Source of the DNA: Georgenia thermotolerans
GTDB taxonomy: Bacteria > Actinomycetota > Actinomycetes > Actinomycetales > Actinomycetaceae
NCBI RefSeq assembly: GCF_009193185.1
Contig: NZ_VUKF01000032.1
Location: 1-53,357 of the forward strand
Direction of reading: 5' to 3'
DNA length: 53,357 bases
In this document: positions 1-9,106 of the stretch, in pieces
Position numbering within the stretch: position 1 is the first letter of the stretch
Layout of the letters: each line of letters begins with the position of its first letter
Notes under the pieces: generated by a model
Told to the model about the DNA's origin: nothing
Seen by the model: only the letters and a program-made list of their open reading frames with translations
Databases searched by the model: none
Program-made: the position numbers and the translations under genes

Positions 1-593
1 CCGGAGCCGCCCGGACGGGGCATGCCCTGGGAGGTCGCGAACGGGTTGTTGCCCGGGCGGGGAGCGCCGGGGCGGGGCGCACGCTCGCCGGGACGGGGCG
101 CGCCGCCGGGACGAGCCTGCGGGCGGGTCTCCGCCGCGGGCTTGGCCTCGGGACGGGCCGCGCCGGGCTTGGGCGCGTCCGGGCGGGCCGGGCGTGCGGG
201 GGCAGCGGGGGTCTCCGCCGCCGGGGCGGGGGCCGGGGTGGCCTTGGCGGCCGGTGCCGGCGCGGGCGCCGGGGCCGGTGCCGGTGCCGGGGCAGCGGGC
301 GCCTGCGGCTCGGCGGGCCGGGCCTGCTCGGCGGGGGCCTGGGGGGCCTCCGGCTTGGCGGGCCCCGGCGTGGGGGCGGCCTTGCCGGCGGGCTTGGCGG
401 TGGGTGCACCGCTCTTCGAGGCGCCGTCGCCCTGCTGGGCGGGGAATGCCTCGCGCAGCCGACGGATGACCGGGGCCTCGATCGTCGACGACGCCGACTT
501 CACGAACTCCCCTTGCTCGCGCAGCTTCGCGAGCACCGTCTTGCTGTCGACGCCGAGCTCCTTCGCGAGCTCGTGGACGCGGACCTTTGCCAC
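1..593 (-). CDS. infB: translation initiation factor IF-2, N-terminal part (cut by window edge)
   Basis: IF-2 is the GTPase that brings initiator tRNA to the 30S ribosome. Only its N-terminal 197 or so codons are here; the GTPase domain lies beyond position 1. Residues 1-52 form the IF2N domain and begin [15 protein letters not shown]. From about residue 60 the protein is a low-complexity linker rich in Pro, Ala, Gly and Arg, with runs of PAPAPA, as is usual in actinobacterial IF-2. The start is a GTG at 591-593, preceded by AGGAG about 5 nt upstream. It lies downstream of ylxR, nusA and rimP, the classic nusA-infB operon order. The plus-strand reading frame over the same bases is a shadow of the repetitive linker. 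Confidence 0.93.
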   Translation of the reverse strand, partial: MAKVRVHELAKELGVDSKTVLAKLREQGEFVKSASSTIEAPVIRRLREAFPAQQGDGASKSGAPTAKPAGKAAPTPGPAKPEAPQAPAEQARPAEPQAPAAPAPAPAPAPAPAPAAKATPAPAPAAETPAAPARPARPDAPKPGAARPEAKPAAETRPQARPGGAPRPGERAPRPGAPRPGNNPFATSQGMPRPGGS

Positions 594-664
594 AACTCTC
601 CTGTCTCGGCCCATCCCGGGACAGGGAAGGACCGTCTTAGTGCTGGCAGCTCATCGCTGGGTAC

Positions 665-1045
665 TCATCGGGTGCCCATCGGCTTCCAACCCGCTTTCTT
701 CGTCGATGACTCGTTCTCCTCGGGCGCATCGGGCGCCGCGGGAGCGTTCCGGTCGAACCACTCGCCCACCGCGTCGGTGTCCACCGGCCCCGCTGCGTGC
801 AGGGCCCGGGGGAAGGCCCGGCGCCGGAGGGCGAGGTCCAGGCACTCCCGGCTCGGGTGGAGCCAGGCGCCCCGCCCCGGAGCGCTGCGACCCGGATCGA
901 CCACCACGCGTGCGGCGGCGTCCAGGACGAGGCGGACCAGAGCAGACCTCGAGGCCCGCTTCCGGCACCCCACACAGGTACGCACCGGCCCGGAGGGCGT
1001 GGGCGTCTCGCTGCGTGTGTTCATGGATTCCGGGCACGTGCCCAC
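665..1045 (-). CDS. ylxR: YlxR/RnpM family RNA-binding protein (DUF448)
   Basis: Small basic nucleic-acid-binding protein of the YlxR (DUF448) family, encoded between nusA and infB in many bacteria. Firmicute members bind the RNase P RNA. The family signature RTCVGC is at residues 22-27, GRGAWLH at 57-63 and a further Cys at 68. The frame opens with GTG at 1045, 8 nt after the nusA stop. An ATG seven codons later (1024) is an alternative with a weak GGAA upstream. A TAGACT hexamer formed by the nusA stop lies 5 nt before the GTG, so an internal leaderless start is possible but unproven. The C-terminal 40 residues are acidic and poorly conserved. Confidence 0.85.
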   Translation of the reverse strand: MGTCPESMNTRSETPTPSGPVRTCVGCRKRASRSALVRLVLDAAARVVVDPGRSAPGRGAWLHPSRECLDLALRRRAFPRALHAAGPVDTDAVGEWFDRNAPAAPDAPEENESSTKKAGWKPMGTR

Positions 1046-1053
1046 CGAACAGT

Positions 1054-2103
1054 CTACCCCTGTGCGCCCGACCGTTGCTCATCCTGTGTCGAACGCGACT
1101 CGACCGGCGCCGCCGCAGCGGGCGCCGTCGGCGCCGTCTCCTCGGTGTCGGGGTGGATGTCGATCCGCCACCCGGTGAGCCGGGCGGCCAGGCGGGCGTT
1201 CTGCCCCTCCTTGCCGATGGCCAGGGAGAGCTGGTAGTCGGGGACGACGACGCGAGCGGCCTTGGCCTCGGCGTCGACGATCTCCACGCTGCTGACCCGG
1301 GACGGCGACAGGGCGCTGGCGACGAACCGGGCGGGGTCGTCGGAGTAGTCGACGATGTCGATCTTCTCCCCGTTCAGCTCGTTCATCACCGCCCGCACCC
1401 GCTGGCCCATGGGACCGATGCACGCGCCCTTGGCGTTGAGGCCGGCCACGTTGGCGCGCACGGCGATCTTGGTGCGGTGCCCGGCCTCCCGGGCGAGGGC
1501 GACGATCTCCACGCTGCCGTCGGCCACCTCGGGCACCTCGAGCGCGAACAGCTTGCGGACGAGGTTGGGGTGGGTGCGCGAGAGGGTCACCGACGGGCCC
1601 TTGGGCCCGCGGGTGACGTCGAGGACGTAGGCGCGCAGCCGGTCGCCGTGGGAGTAGCGCTCGGTGGGCACCTGCTCGTGGGCGGGCAGGACGGCCTCGA
1701 GGTCGCCGATGTCGACGAGCACGACCCGGGGGTCGCGGCCCTGCTGGACGATGCCGCTGATCAGCTCGCCGGCCTTGTCGCGCAGGTTCCCCATGACCTG
1801 CTCGTCCTCGGCGTCACGCAGCCGCTGGACGATGACCGACCGGGCCGTCGCCGTCGCGATCCGCCCGAAGCCGGAGGGGGTGTCGTCGAACTCGCCGGCC
1901 TCGTTGCCGTCCTCGTCGATCTCGGTGGCCCACACGGTGACGCGCCCGGAGCGCCGGTCCAGCTCCACGCGCGCCTTCTCCATCGCCCCGGGGGTGCGGT
2001 GGTAGGCAAGCAGGAGGGCGTCCTCGATCGCGTGGACGAGCACGTCGAAGTTGATCCCGCGCTCGCTCTCGATCAGGCGCAGAGCGGTCATGTCGATGTC
2101 CAT
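1054..2103 (-). CDS. nusA: transcription termination/antitermination factor NusA
   Basis: NusA binds RNA polymerase and nascent RNA and modulates pausing, termination and antitermination. The 349-residue protein has an N-terminal polymerase-binding domain (about 1-125), an S1 domain (about 135-200) and two KH domains. The GxxG loops are GPMG at 230-233 and GKEG at 297-300. There is no C-terminal acidic repeat region as in E. coli, which is normal for actinobacteria. The tail after residue 320 is Ala/Pro/Thr-rich. ATG at 2103 is preceded by GAGGAGG. The gene starts 10 nt after rimP ends and is followed closely by ylxR and infB, so it sits inside one operon. Confidence 0.96.
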   Translation of the reverse strand: MDIDMTALRLIESERGINFDVLVHAIEDALLLAYHRTPGAMEKARVELDRRSGRVTVWATEIDEDGNEAGEFDDTPSGFGRIATATARSVIVQRLRDAEDEQVMGNLRDKAGELISGIVQQGRDPRVVLVDIGDLEAVLPAHEQVPTERYSHGDRLRAYVLDVTRGPKGPSVTLSRTHPNLVRKLFALEVPEVADGSVEIVALAREAGHRTKIAVRANVAGLNAKGACIGPMGQRVRAVMNELNGEKIDIVDYSDDPARFVASALSPSRVSSVEIVDAEAKAARVVVPDYQLSLAIGKEGQNARLAARLTGWRIDIHPDTEETAPTAPAAAAPVESRSTQDEQRSGAQG

Positions 2104-2113
2104 ACGTCCCTCC

Positions 2114-2599
2114 TCAGGCCGTCTCGGGCCGGTTGAGCTCGATCTCGACCCTCGCCCGGGCGATGTCGCCGTAGCCGAGCCCCTCCCGCCGGCCCTCGAC
2201 GTCGAGGACGACGCCGCCGTCGTCGGCCTCCTGCAGCCGCCCGGTGATGTCCCGGCCGCTGCTGGTGCGCACGCGCACGAGGCGGCCGAGGGCGCGGCGG
2301 AAGTGCCGCGGCTGGGTCAGCGGCCGGTCGGTGCCCGGCGTGGAGACCTCGAGCGTGTACGCCCCCTCCAGGAGGTCGACGTCGTCGAGGACGCGGGAGA
2401 TCTCGCGGGAGACGTCGGAGAGGCGGTCGGAGTCGACGCCGCCGGGCCCGTCGGGCAGGTCGACGACGACGCGGACGACCTTGCGGCGCCCGGCCGCGGC
2501 GACGGCGGCGTCCTCGAGGAAGAGCCCGGCGGCCGCGACGACCGGCTCGAGCGCGGCCCGGAGGCGGTCGAGCAGGTCCGTGGCACGGGCGGGGCTCAT
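2114..2599 (-). CDS. rimP: ribosome maturation factor RimP
   Basis: RimP assists late 30S subunit assembly in the cytoplasm. The 161-residue protein shows the family core: [14 protein letters not shown] with a following sequence on [11 protein letters not shown], then [18 protein letters not shown], which is the most conserved stretch in RimP. The C-terminal SH3-like domain carries GRLQEADD. I chose ATG 2599 because GGAGAG lies about 9 nt upstream and the protein then begins at the conserved N-terminal helix. A longer frame from 2641 adds 14 non-conserved residues. It is the first gene of the rimP-nusA-ylxR-infB operon and is divergent from the lipoprotein gene at 2695. Confidence 0.92.
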   Translation of the reverse strand: MSPARATDLLDRLRAALEPVVAAAGLFLEDAAVAAAGRRKVVRVVVDLPDGPGGVDSDRLSDVSREISRVLDDVDLLEGAYTLEVSTPGTDRPLTQPRHFRRALGRLVRVRTSSGRDITGRLQEADDGGVVLDVEGRREGLGYGDIARARVEIELNRPETA

Positions 2600-2694
2600 C
2601 GGGTCTCTCTCCAGCTGTGGGGTGGGGATGGTCAACCCCACACACTACTCACCCGGGCCTGGGGGCCGCTCCCGGCGTGGGAGGATCGACGGCG

Positions 2695-3735
2695 ATGCAC
2701 GCCTCCCCCGTCGCCCCCGCGACACCCCCTTCCGCCCCCCGCCTCGACGCAGCCCCACGCCGCGCCCGGCGCGGGCGGTCCGTGCGCGCGGCCGCGCTGG
2801 CGCTGGCCGCGGCGGCGGCGCTGGCGGGCTGCGGCCTGGTCCGGCTCGACACCCCGCCCGCGGAGCCGGCCAGCCCCTCCGCCGCCGAGGTGCTGCGTCA
2901 GGACGAGGCCGTGCGGGCCGAGCGGCTGGCCGCCACGGTGGCGGAGATCACCGCGGCGCCGGATACGCCGTCGGGCGTGGCGCCGGCCCTCGAGCGGGTG
3001 GGCGCGCACGCCCGCGCGCACGTCGACGCCCTCGGCGGGGTGTGGGTGGCCTGGCCCGAGGGCGCGCCGGAGGGCGTGACAACGCCGGCGCCGGCCACCG
3101 CTCCCCCGGCCGGCGCGACGGCGCAGGACGTGCTCGATGAGCTCACCGCGGGCGCGGCCGGCGCCCGTGACGGGGCCCTTGCCACGCCGGACGGCCACCT
3201 TGCCGCGGCCCTGCTCGCCGTCGCCGTCTCCCGTGCGGCTGACGCGGCCGATCTCGCCGCGGCGCTCGGTGCGCCGGCCCCGGCGAGCGCCGCGGCTCCG
3301 ATGACGCCGGAGGCGCTGGGCACGCTCGAGGTCGACGGCGAGGACGTGCAGGTCCTCGACGCGGCCCGGTTCGCCCTGGAGACCGTCGCCGCCCGCACCT
3401 CGGGCGCGGCCCGCGCCCGCGCCGCCGAGCGGGCGGGCGAGCTGCAGGGCCTGGTCGACGCCGCCCTGGCCGCCGGCGCCCCGGACGAGCGGCGCGGCGC
3501 CTACGACCTCGGCATGGGCGAGCCGGCACCGGACGCCGCGGACCCGACGGGCACGCTCGGTCCCGAGCAGGCCGTCGCCGTCGCCGCCGAGCGGCGCCTC
3601 CTCGCGCACTGGACGAGCGTCGCCGCGGCCGCGCGGGCGGGCCAGCGCGAGGCCGCCGTCGCCGCGGCCGAGGACGCCGCGGAGCAGGTGCGTGCCTGGG
3701 GCGGGCAGCTGCCGGCCCTGCCGGGGCTGGACTGA
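2695..3735 (+). CDS. DUF4439-type lipoprotein with ferritin-like helical domain
   Basis: Predicted exported lipoprotein of 346 residues. Residues 24-46 form an Arg-rich n-region, an Ala/Leu-rich hydrophobic core and a lipobox LAGC, with the lipid-modified Cys at 46. The C-terminal part (about 205-340) is helical and Ala-rich and resembles the DUF4439 ferritin-like domain commonly encoded next to rimP and proS in actinobacteria. Whether it binds metal is unknown. The start is ATG 2695, with GGGAGGA about 8 nt upstream; a longer frame from 2617 lacks a ribosome binding site. It is the only plus-strand gene in the first 7 kb, divergent from rimP and convergent with the AI-2E gene. Family assignment rests on context plus composition. 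Confidence 0.75.
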   Translation: MHASPVAPATPPSAPRLDAAPRRARRGRSVRAAALALAAAAALAGCGLVRLDTPPAEPASPSAAEVLRQDEAVRAERLAATVAEITAAPDTPSGVAPALERVGAHARAHVDALGGVWVAWPEGAPEGVTTPAPATAPPAGATAQDVLDELTAGAAGARDGALATPDGHLAAALLAVAVSRAADAADLAAALGAPAPASAAAPMTPEALGTLEVDGEDVQVLDAARFALETVAARTSGAARARAAERAGELQGLVDAALAAGAPDERRGAYDLGMGEPAPDAADPTGTLGPEQAVAVAAERRLLAHWTSVAAAARAGQREAAVAAAEDAAEQVRAWGGQLPALPGLD

Positions 3736-3819
3736 CCCACCCGCCCTGCCCGGGCTCGGCTGACCCGACCGCCCGGCCCGCGCGGACCGTCTGACCGCCC
3801 CGCCCGGGCGGGACTGACC
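3732..3819. repeat. degenerate 23-31 bp repeats between convergent genes
   Basis: The gap between the lipoprotein stop and the AI-2E stop holds four copies of CTGACC followed by C/G-rich sequence, beginning at 3732, 3760, 3791 and 3814. The third copy contains the palindrome CCCGCCCGGGCGGG. It could act as a two-way transcription barrier, but no clear loop or U-tract is present. Confidence 0.4.
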
Positions 3820-5019
3820 TCAGCCCTCGCCGCGCCCGTCGCCGGGCACCGGCGCCTCGGGCTCCGGCTCGGTCTCTGTGCTGGGATGGAGCCCGGTCCC
3901 GGTCCCGGCGGCCGCCGGGTCGGGTTCGAGCGTCGGTCCCCGGCCCATCCGCCGCCGCAGGCCGGCCGGCCCGGCCTGCGGTTCCCGGCCCTGCAGGTGG
4001 TCGACGATCCGCGCGACGACGGCGGCGACGGGCACCCCGAGGAAGGCGCCGAGGATGCCCATGATCGCGCCGCCGGTGGTCACCGCGAGGATGATGACGA
4101 GCGGGTGCAGCGCGATGTTGCGCGCCTGGATGATCGGCGAGAGCACGTGGCCCTCGAGCTGCTGGACGAGCAGCACCACGGCCAGCGTCAGCAGCGCCGT
4201 GCCCAGGCCCTTGCTGGCCAGCGCCACCACCACGGCGACGGTGCCGGACAGGAACGCTCCGACGATGGGGAACAGCCCGCCGAAGAAGACCAGCACGGCC
4301 AGCGGCAGGACGAGCGGGACGCCGAGGATCCACAGGCCCAGCCCGATGAAGACCGCGTCGACGAGGGCGACGAGGAGCTGGCCGCGCAGGAACGCCCCGA
4401 TGGTCCAGAACGACTCCTGGGCCAGCAGGTCGGTCTCGGGCTGCAGGCGGGCGGGCAGGAGGCCGAGCACGCCGGCCCACATGCGCCGTCCGTCCTTGAA
4501 GTAGAAGAACAGGATGACGAGCATCAGGACCGCCCCGGTGCCGACGTCGCCCACCTGCCGCACGAGGCCCAGGCCGCCGGTCAGCGCCCCGCCGCCGCCA
4601 CCCCCGCCGAGGGCGCCGATGGCCTGCTGGGCGAGGTCGCTGGCGCCCTTGATGTTGCCCGGCAGGCGGGACCAGTCCACCGCCCGGTCCAGCTCGGCCA
4701 GGCCGTCGACGACCGAGGAGGTCAGCTGCGGCGCCTGCGCGGCCAGTGCCGGGACGATGAGGTAGGCCGGGATGACGAAGACGAGCAGCAGGAGCAGGAG
4801 CAGGACCAGCGCGCCGAGGGCGTTGGGCAGGCGCGAGCGGCGCAGCCGGGCGGCGAGCGGGTTCGCCAGCGCGGCCGGGAACAGCGCCAGGACCACGGGG
4901 GTGAGGATCAGGCTCACCTGGCTGGCGAGGAAGACGACGCCGACGACCACGCCGGCGACGCCGAGCGTGGCCCAGGCCCGCCGGCCCCACCGGACGGCCA
5001 CGGAGGGTTGGTGCTCCAT
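3820..5019 (-). CDS. AI-2E family (PerM/UPF0118) membrane transporter
   Basis: Integral membrane protein of 399 residues in the AI-2E transporter/PerM family. Members export small solutes or exchange ions; the substrate here cannot be told. Two N-terminal membrane segments (about 15-55), a pair near 65-95, a soluble loop with a poly-Gly stretch (GGGGGGG) near 140-150, then a dense block of membrane helices between about 160 and 340. The family hallmark near the end reads EGHVLSPIIQARNIALHP, followed by GGAIMGILGAFLGVPVAA. The C-terminal 60 residues are cytoplasmic, Pro/Glu/Thr-rich and variable. The start is ATG 5019; an AGGAGAA lies rather far upstream (about 14 nt). Its own promoter must lie between 5020 and the proS terminator. 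Confidence 0.88.
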   Translation of the reverse strand: MEHQPSVAVRWGRRAWATLGVAGVVVGVVFLASQVSLILTPVVLALFPAALANPLAARLRRSRLPNALGALVLLLLLLLVFVIPAYLIVPALAAQAPQLTSSVVDGLAELDRAVDWSRLPGNIKGASDLAQQAIGALGGGGGGGALTGGLGLVRQVGDVGTGAVLMLVILFFYFKDGRRMWAGVLGLLPARLQPETDLLAQESFWTIGAFLRGQLLVALVDAVFIGLGLWILGVPLVLPLAVLVFFGGLFPIVGAFLSGTVAVVVALASKGLGTALLTLAVVLLVQQLEGHVLSPIIQARNIALHPLVIILAVTTGGAIMGILGAFLGVPVAAVVARIVDHLQGREPQAGPAGLRRRMGRGPTLEPDPAAAGTGTGLHPSTETEPEPEAPVPGDGRGEG

Positions 5020-5130
5020 GGCCGCCAGTGTTCTCCTGGGCGCGCCGCGCCGCCCCTCGAGGAGTGGGACGCCCCCGGCGACCTCCGGCGTCCTTCCCCT
5101 CCGGGCCCCTCTTCCCCTCCGAGCCGCTGG

Positions 5131-5169
5131 CCGAAGCTTTCGTCCGGGATATCCGTACGAAGTCTTCGG
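5131..5169 (-). terminator. 39-bp dyad downstream of proS
   Basis: Imperfect inverted repeat with outer arms CCGAAG/CTTCGG, an inner TTCGT/ACGAA pairing and the palindromic centre GGATATCC. It begins 30 nt after the proS stop, where an intrinsic terminator is expected, but it has no U-tract. An operator for the AI-2E gene is the alternative reading. Confidence 0.55.
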
Positions 5170-5198
5170 TCAGCGGTCGCGGAGGGAGAACCGGGGAC

Positions 5199-7001
5199 TC
5201 AGCCCGCCAGGGCCTGGTCGACCAGCTCGCACACGCGGGCCACGGCGGCGTCGGGGGCGATCTCCTCGCGCTCCCCGCTCGCGCGGCGGCGGACCTCGAC
5301 GACGCCGTCGGCCAGGCCGCGGCCGACCACCACGCTCAGCGGGACGCCGAGCAGCTCGGCGTCGGCGAACTTCACGCCGGCGGAGACCTTGGGGCGGTCG
5401 TCGTACAGGACCTCCAGCCCGGCCGCCTCGAGGTCGGCGGCCAGGCGCGCGGCGGTGTCGAAGACGGCCTGGTCCTTGCCGGTCGCGAGGACGTGCACGT
5501 GGGCGGGGGCGACCTGCATGGGCCACACCAGGCCCTTGTCGTCGGCGTTGGCCTCGGCCAGCGCGGCCAGCGCGCGGGTGATGCCGATGCCGTAGGAGCC
5601 CATGGTGACGGTGACGGCCTTGCCGTTGGCGTCGAGGACCTTGAGGTCGAGGGCGGCGGCGTACTTGCGGCCCAGGGCGAAGATGTGGCCGATCTCGATG
5701 CCGCGCGCCAGCTCGAGCGGGCCCGAGCCGTCCGGCGCCGGGTCGCCCTCGCGGACCTCGGCGGCCTCGATGGTGCCGTCGGCGGTGAAGTCGCGGCCGG
5801 CCACGAGCCCGAAGACGTGCTTGCCGTCGAGGTCGGCGCCGGTGATCCAGGCGGTGCCGGGCGAGACGCGCGGGTCGAGCAGGTACCGCATGGCGCCGTC
5901 CGGGCTCTCGCCGTCGTCGCCGCGGGGGGCACCGTTGGGGCCGAGCACCCCGGGGCCGATGTAGCCCTTGACGAGCTCGGGGCGGCCCTTGAGGTCGTCG
6001 TCGGTGGCCGGCTCGACCTCGGCCGGCTCGAGGGCGGCCTGGAGCCGCTTGAGGTCGACCTCGCGGTCGCCGGGCAGGCCGACGGCGATGACCTCGCGGC
6101 GCCCGTCGGGGTGGGTCAGGGCCAGCACGACGTTCTTGAGGGTGTCCGCGGCGGTCCAGGGTCGGTCCGGGCGCGGGTGCAGCCGGTTCGCGGCGTCGAC
6201 GAGGGTGTCGATGGTGGGCGAGTCCGGGGTGTCGAGGACCTCGGCGGGCGGCAGCCCGTCGAAGGGGATCGGCTCGGGGTTCGGGGTGGTCACCGCCTCG
6301 ACGTTGGCGGCGTACCCGCCGGGCGAGCGGACGAAGGTGTCCTCCCCGATCGCGGTGGGGTGGAGGAACTCCTCGCTGCGGGAGCCGCCCATCGCCCCGC
6401 TCATGGCCTTGACGATGACGTACTCGAGGCCGAGGCGGTCGAAGATGCGCTGGTAGGCCTGGCGCTGCAGCTCGTAGGAGCGCTCGAGGCCCTCGTCGTC
6501 GACGTCGAAGGAGTAGGCGTCCTTCATGATGAACTCGCGGCCGCGGATGAGACCGGCGCGGGGGCGGGCCTCGTCGCGGTACTTGGTCTGGATCTGGTAC
6601 AGCGCGAGCGGGAGGTCCTTGTAGGAGGAGTACAGGTCCTTGACCAGGAGGGTGAACAGCTCCTCGTGGGTGGGGGCCAGGAGGTAGTCGGCGCCCTTGC
6701 GGTCCTGCAGGCGGAAGATGTTCGGGCCGTACTCGACCCAGCGGCCGGTCGCCTCGTAGGGCTCCTTGGGCAGCAGCGCCGGGAAGTGGACCTCCTGGGC
6801 GCCGATGGCGTCCATCTCCTCGCGCACGATCTGCTCGACCTTGGCCAGGACCTTCAGCCCCAGCGGCAGCCAGGTGTAGATGCCCGGCGCCGCGCGGCGG
6901 ATGTAGCCGGCGCGCACCAGCAGCTTGTGGCTCGCGACCTCGGCGTCGGCCGGGTCCTCTCGCAGGGTCCGCACGAAAAGGGACGACATCTTCATCAGCA
7001 C
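5199..7001 (-). CDS. proS: prolyl-tRNA synthetase (class II, with editing insertion)
   Basis: Charges tRNA-Pro with proline. The 600-residue length matches the bacterial long form that carries the INS editing domain between motifs 2 and 3. Seen: APTHEE at 109-114, motif 2 TKYRDE at 139-144, GREFIMKD at 154-161, and motif 3 GSYGIGITR in the second half. A C-terminal anticodon-binding domain follows, ending [11 protein letters not shown]. The frame opens with GTG at 7001; internal ATGs at 6995 and 6989 are alternatives. There is no good Shine-Dalgarno sequence, but TAGGCT lies exactly 7 nt before the GTG, fitting a leaderless transcript. The gene appears monocistronic: it has its own putative promoter and a 39-bp dyad after the stop. 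Confidence 0.96.
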   Translation of the reverse strand: MLMKMSSLFVRTLREDPADAEVASHKLLVRAGYIRRAAPGIYTWLPLGLKVLAKVEQIVREEMDAIGAQEVHFPALLPKEPYEATGRWVEYGPNIFRLQDRKGADYLLAPTHEELFTLLVKDLYSSYKDLPLALYQIQTKYRDEARPRAGLIRGREFIMKDAYSFDVDDEGLERSYELQRQAYQRIFDRLGLEYVIVKAMSGAMGGSRSEEFLHPTAIGEDTFVRSPGGYAANVEAVTTPNPEPIPFDGLPPAEVLDTPDSPTIDTLVDAANRLHPRPDRPWTAADTLKNVVLALTHPDGRREVIAVGLPGDREVDLKRLQAALEPAEVEPATDDDLKGRPELVKGYIGPGVLGPNGAPRGDDGESPDGAMRYLLDPRVSPGTAWITGADLDGKHVFGLVAGRDFTADGTIEAAEVREGDPAPDGSGPLELARGIEIGHIFALGRKYAAALDLKVLDANGKAVTVTMGSYGIGITRALAALAEANADDKGLVWPMQVAPAHVHVLATGKDQAVFDTAARLAADLEAAGLEVLYDDRPKVSAGVKFADAELLGVPLSVVVGRGLADGVVEVRRRASGEREEIAPDAAVARVCELVDQALAG

Positions 7002-7008
7002 GCGGGCA

Positions 7009-7014
7009 AGCCTA
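7009..7014 (-). promoter_or_regulatory. putative -10 box (TAGGCT) of proS, leaderless
   Basis: TAGGCT on the minus strand with exactly 7 nt to the GTG start. With normal -10 spacing, transcription would begin at or next to the start codon. The same hexamer and spacing occur before the DUF4180 gene at 9472. Confidence 0.5.
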
Positions 7015-7065
7015 GTGGGCGCGGGGTCGCACCCTTGCTGTGCGCCCGGCCACGCCGAGCGGCGC

Positions 7066-7140
7066 CGCCGTCACGCACCTTCGCCGTCCGACCGGGCGAC
7101 GCCGTCACGCACCTTCGCCGTCCGACCGGGCGACGCCGTC
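7066..7140. repeat. tandem duplication, 34-bp unit, 2.2 copies
   Basis: A 34-bp unit beginning CGCCGTCACGCACCTTCGCC occupies 7066-7099 and 7100-7133, with a 7-bp third start at 7134. The two full copies are identical. It lies between proS and the divergent DNA glycosylase gene and ends about 25 bp before the glycosylase start codon. Confidence 0.85.
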
Positions 7141-7165
7141 GCGGGCCGTGCGCCAGGATGGTCCC

Positions 7166-8080
7166 GTGCCGGAGATGCCCGAGGTCGAGGGGCTCGCCCA
7201 GTTCCTGCGCGAGCACGCGGTGGGGCGCGCCATCAGCGCCGTCGAGGTCGGCGCGATCAGCGCGCTGAAGACGTTCGCCCCGGCGCCGACCGCGCTCGTC
7301 GGGCGGGCCGTGAGCGACGTCGCCCGGCACGGCAAGTGGCTCGACGTGGTCACGGTGCCCGCGGGCGAGCGTGCGGCCGGAGACGGCGCACCGGGCGGCG
7401 CGCCTGGCGCCGACGGCGCGCTGCACCTGGTGTTCCACCTCGCCAAGGCCGGGTGGCTGCGCTGGTACGACGAGGTCCCGCGCACCGCCGTGCGCCCGGG
7501 CCGCTCCCCCATCGCGCTGCGCCTGCGCCTGGACGACGGCGCCGGCTTCGACCTGACCGAGGCGGGCACCCGCAAGCGGCTGGCCGTGCACGTGGTCGCC
7601 CGGCCCGAGGACGTCCCCCAGGTCGCGACGCTCGGGGTGGAGCCGGCGGACCTCACCGTCGAGCGGCTGCGCGAGCTGCTCGCGGCCCGCAACCAGCAGG
7701 TCAAGGGCCTGCTGCGCGACCAGAACGTCATCGCCGGCATCGGCAACGCCTACTCCGACGAGATCCTCCACGCCGCCCGTATCAGCCCCTTCGCGCTGAC
7801 CCGGTCCTTCGACGACGACGACGTCGCCCGCCTGCACGCCGCCATCGGCGAGGTGCTCGCCGCGGCCGTGGCCGAGGCGTCCGGCCGACCGGCGGCGGAC
7901 CTCAAGGACGCCAAGCGGCGCAGCATGCGGGTGCACGGCCGGGCCGGGCTGCCGTGCCCGGTGTGCGGGGACACCGTGCGCGAGGTCTCCTTCGCCGACT
8001 CCTCGCTGCAGTACTGCCCGACCTGCCAGACCGGCGGGAAGATCCTCGCCGACCGGCGGATGTCGAAGCTGCTGCGCTGA
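7166..8080 (+). CDS. Fpg/Nei family DNA glycosylase (formamidopyrimidine or endonuclease VIII type)
   Basis: Base-excision repair bifunctional glycosylase/AP lyase of 304 residues. The true start is GTG 7166, with AGGA about 7 nt upstream. After Met removal the protein begins P-E-M-P-E-V-E, giving the obligatory N-terminal proline nucleophile and catalytic glutamate. Also seen: the H2TH region with KGLLRDQNVIAGIGNAYSDE, and a C-terminal zinc finger with CPVC and CPTC pairs followed by KILADRRMSKLLR. The lysine-rich finger, including SLQYCPTCQTGGK, is of the Fpg/Nei type. Whether it prefers 8-oxoG, FapyG or pyrimidine damage cannot be settled here. Longer upstream frames run through the 34-bp repeat and are not credible. 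Confidence 0.93.
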   Translation: MPEMPEVEGLAQFLREHAVGRAISAVEVGAISALKTFAPAPTALVGRAVSDVARHGKWLDVVTVPAGERAAGDGAPGGAPGADGALHLVFHLAKAGWLRWYDEVPRTAVRPGRSPIALRLRLDDGAGFDLTEAGTRKRLAVHVVARPEDVPQVATLGVEPADLTVERLRELLAARNQQVKGLLRDQNVIAGIGNAYSDEILHAARISPFALTRSFDDDDVARLHAAIGEVLAAAVAEASGRPAADLKDAKRRSMRVHGRAGLPCPVCGDTVREVSFADSSLQYCPTCQTGGKILADRRMSKLLR

Positions 8081-8122
8081 GGAGGATGAGGATGAGTAGC
8101 AGCGGCGCGCCGCGCCTGCCAC

Positions 8123-8983
8123 TCACTCGCGCCGAGCGGGCATCACTCGCTCGTCGAGCTCACGGAGCCTGGCCGCTGCTCTCCGCAGGACTGTCATCAC
8201 CACCTGCCCCGCCCGCCCGAGCGGACGGGCCATCCGTTGCCGTACCCCCACCGGGAGCAACGTCAGGGCCACGGCCACCGCCGCCACCGCCACCACCGCG
8301 CACCGGAAGAACCCCCTCAGCGGTGAGGTGTCGTGCGAGGGCGCGAGGAACAGCGTGAAGAAGAACTCCCACGGCACGATCGCCATGGCCGCCCAGAACA
8401 CCGCGACCAGCCGGGCGTCCCTGCCGCCGTGGAACCAGGCCAGGGCCGCCAACCCCGGCGCGACCAGCACCGTCAGGACGCTCCACCCCGACGCCGCCAT
8501 CCAGTCCTCGAAGCCCACCGGCTCCCCGGCCAGGCCCGACCGCCACACCGGCACGCCTGTCCCCACCCACATCGCGCCCATGGCCGCACCGCCGGCCAGG
8601 GACAGCGGCCAGACGAACCAGCGGCCGCCCAGGCTCACGGAGACCAGCGCCACCCCCAGCCCGAGCGCGAGCAGGCTCAGCCCCTCCCGCTGAGCGGCGT
8701 CCGCGATCGGCACCCACGGATCGTCGGGCACGTAGTAGTCGTACAGGTGGTCCTGCAGCGCCAGGCAGCCGCCGGCCCCGTCCTGCGGCAACCCGGCCAC
8801 CGGCGGTTCCCCACCGACGAAGCACACCGAGAAACGCGACCACCATGCCTGGATCCCCAGCACCACCGAGGCACCGAGCAGCAGGATCGCCGGCACCCGC
8901 AGGACCACGCGCAGACCCGACGCGACCATGTCGCGGGCCCGTGCGCCGGGCCGGGCGGTGAGCGACGGGGCGTCGATGACCAT
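8123..8983 (-). CDS. integral membrane protein, unknown function
   Basis: Not recognised as a named family. The 286-residue protein has about six hydrophobic segments: one near residues 25-45, pairs around 95-145, one near 170-190, and two near 195-250. A first extracytoplasmic loop contains CFVGGE and GGCLALQDHLYDYYVPDD, with two cysteines that could pair. The C-terminus is basic and soluble. ATG 8983 was chosen because GGAAGGAG lies 6 nt upstream; the frame extends to 9070 without support. It is convergent with the glycosylase gene, with a 42-bp gap. Confidence 0.7.
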   Translation of the reverse strand: MVIDAPSLTARPGARARDMVASGLRVVLRVPAILLLGASVVLGIQAWWSRFSVCFVGGEPPVAGLPQDGAGGCLALQDHLYDYYVPDDPWVPIADAAQREGLSLLALGLGVALVSVSLGGRWFVWPLSLAGGAAMGAMWVGTGVPVWRSGLAGEPVGFEDWMAASGWSVLTVLVAPGLAALAWFHGGRDARLVAVFWAAMAIVPWEFFFTLFLAPSHDTSPLRGFFRCAVVAVAAVAVALTLLPVGVRQRMARPLGRAGQVVMTVLRRAAARLRELDERVMPARRE

Positions 8984-9106
8984 CGCGGCTCCTTCCGGGC
9001 GGAAGAAGCCACATGGTCCCGGATCCGGCGACGGCGCGCTGGCGAATGGGGACGCGATCGCGACCGGCACGCCGGCCAGGGTGCCGACGAGCGCCGAGGT
9101 GCCTTC

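Noticed and set aside
22-2136. 704-codon plus-strand open frame
   Set aside because: It runs antisense to infB, ylxR and nusA, which have clear family motifs; the frame is low-complexity and caused by high GC.
5020-5198. Gene upstream of the AI-2E protein
   Set aside because: Only GC-biased frames running through proS or the AI-2E gene; the gap holds a dyad and probable promoter.
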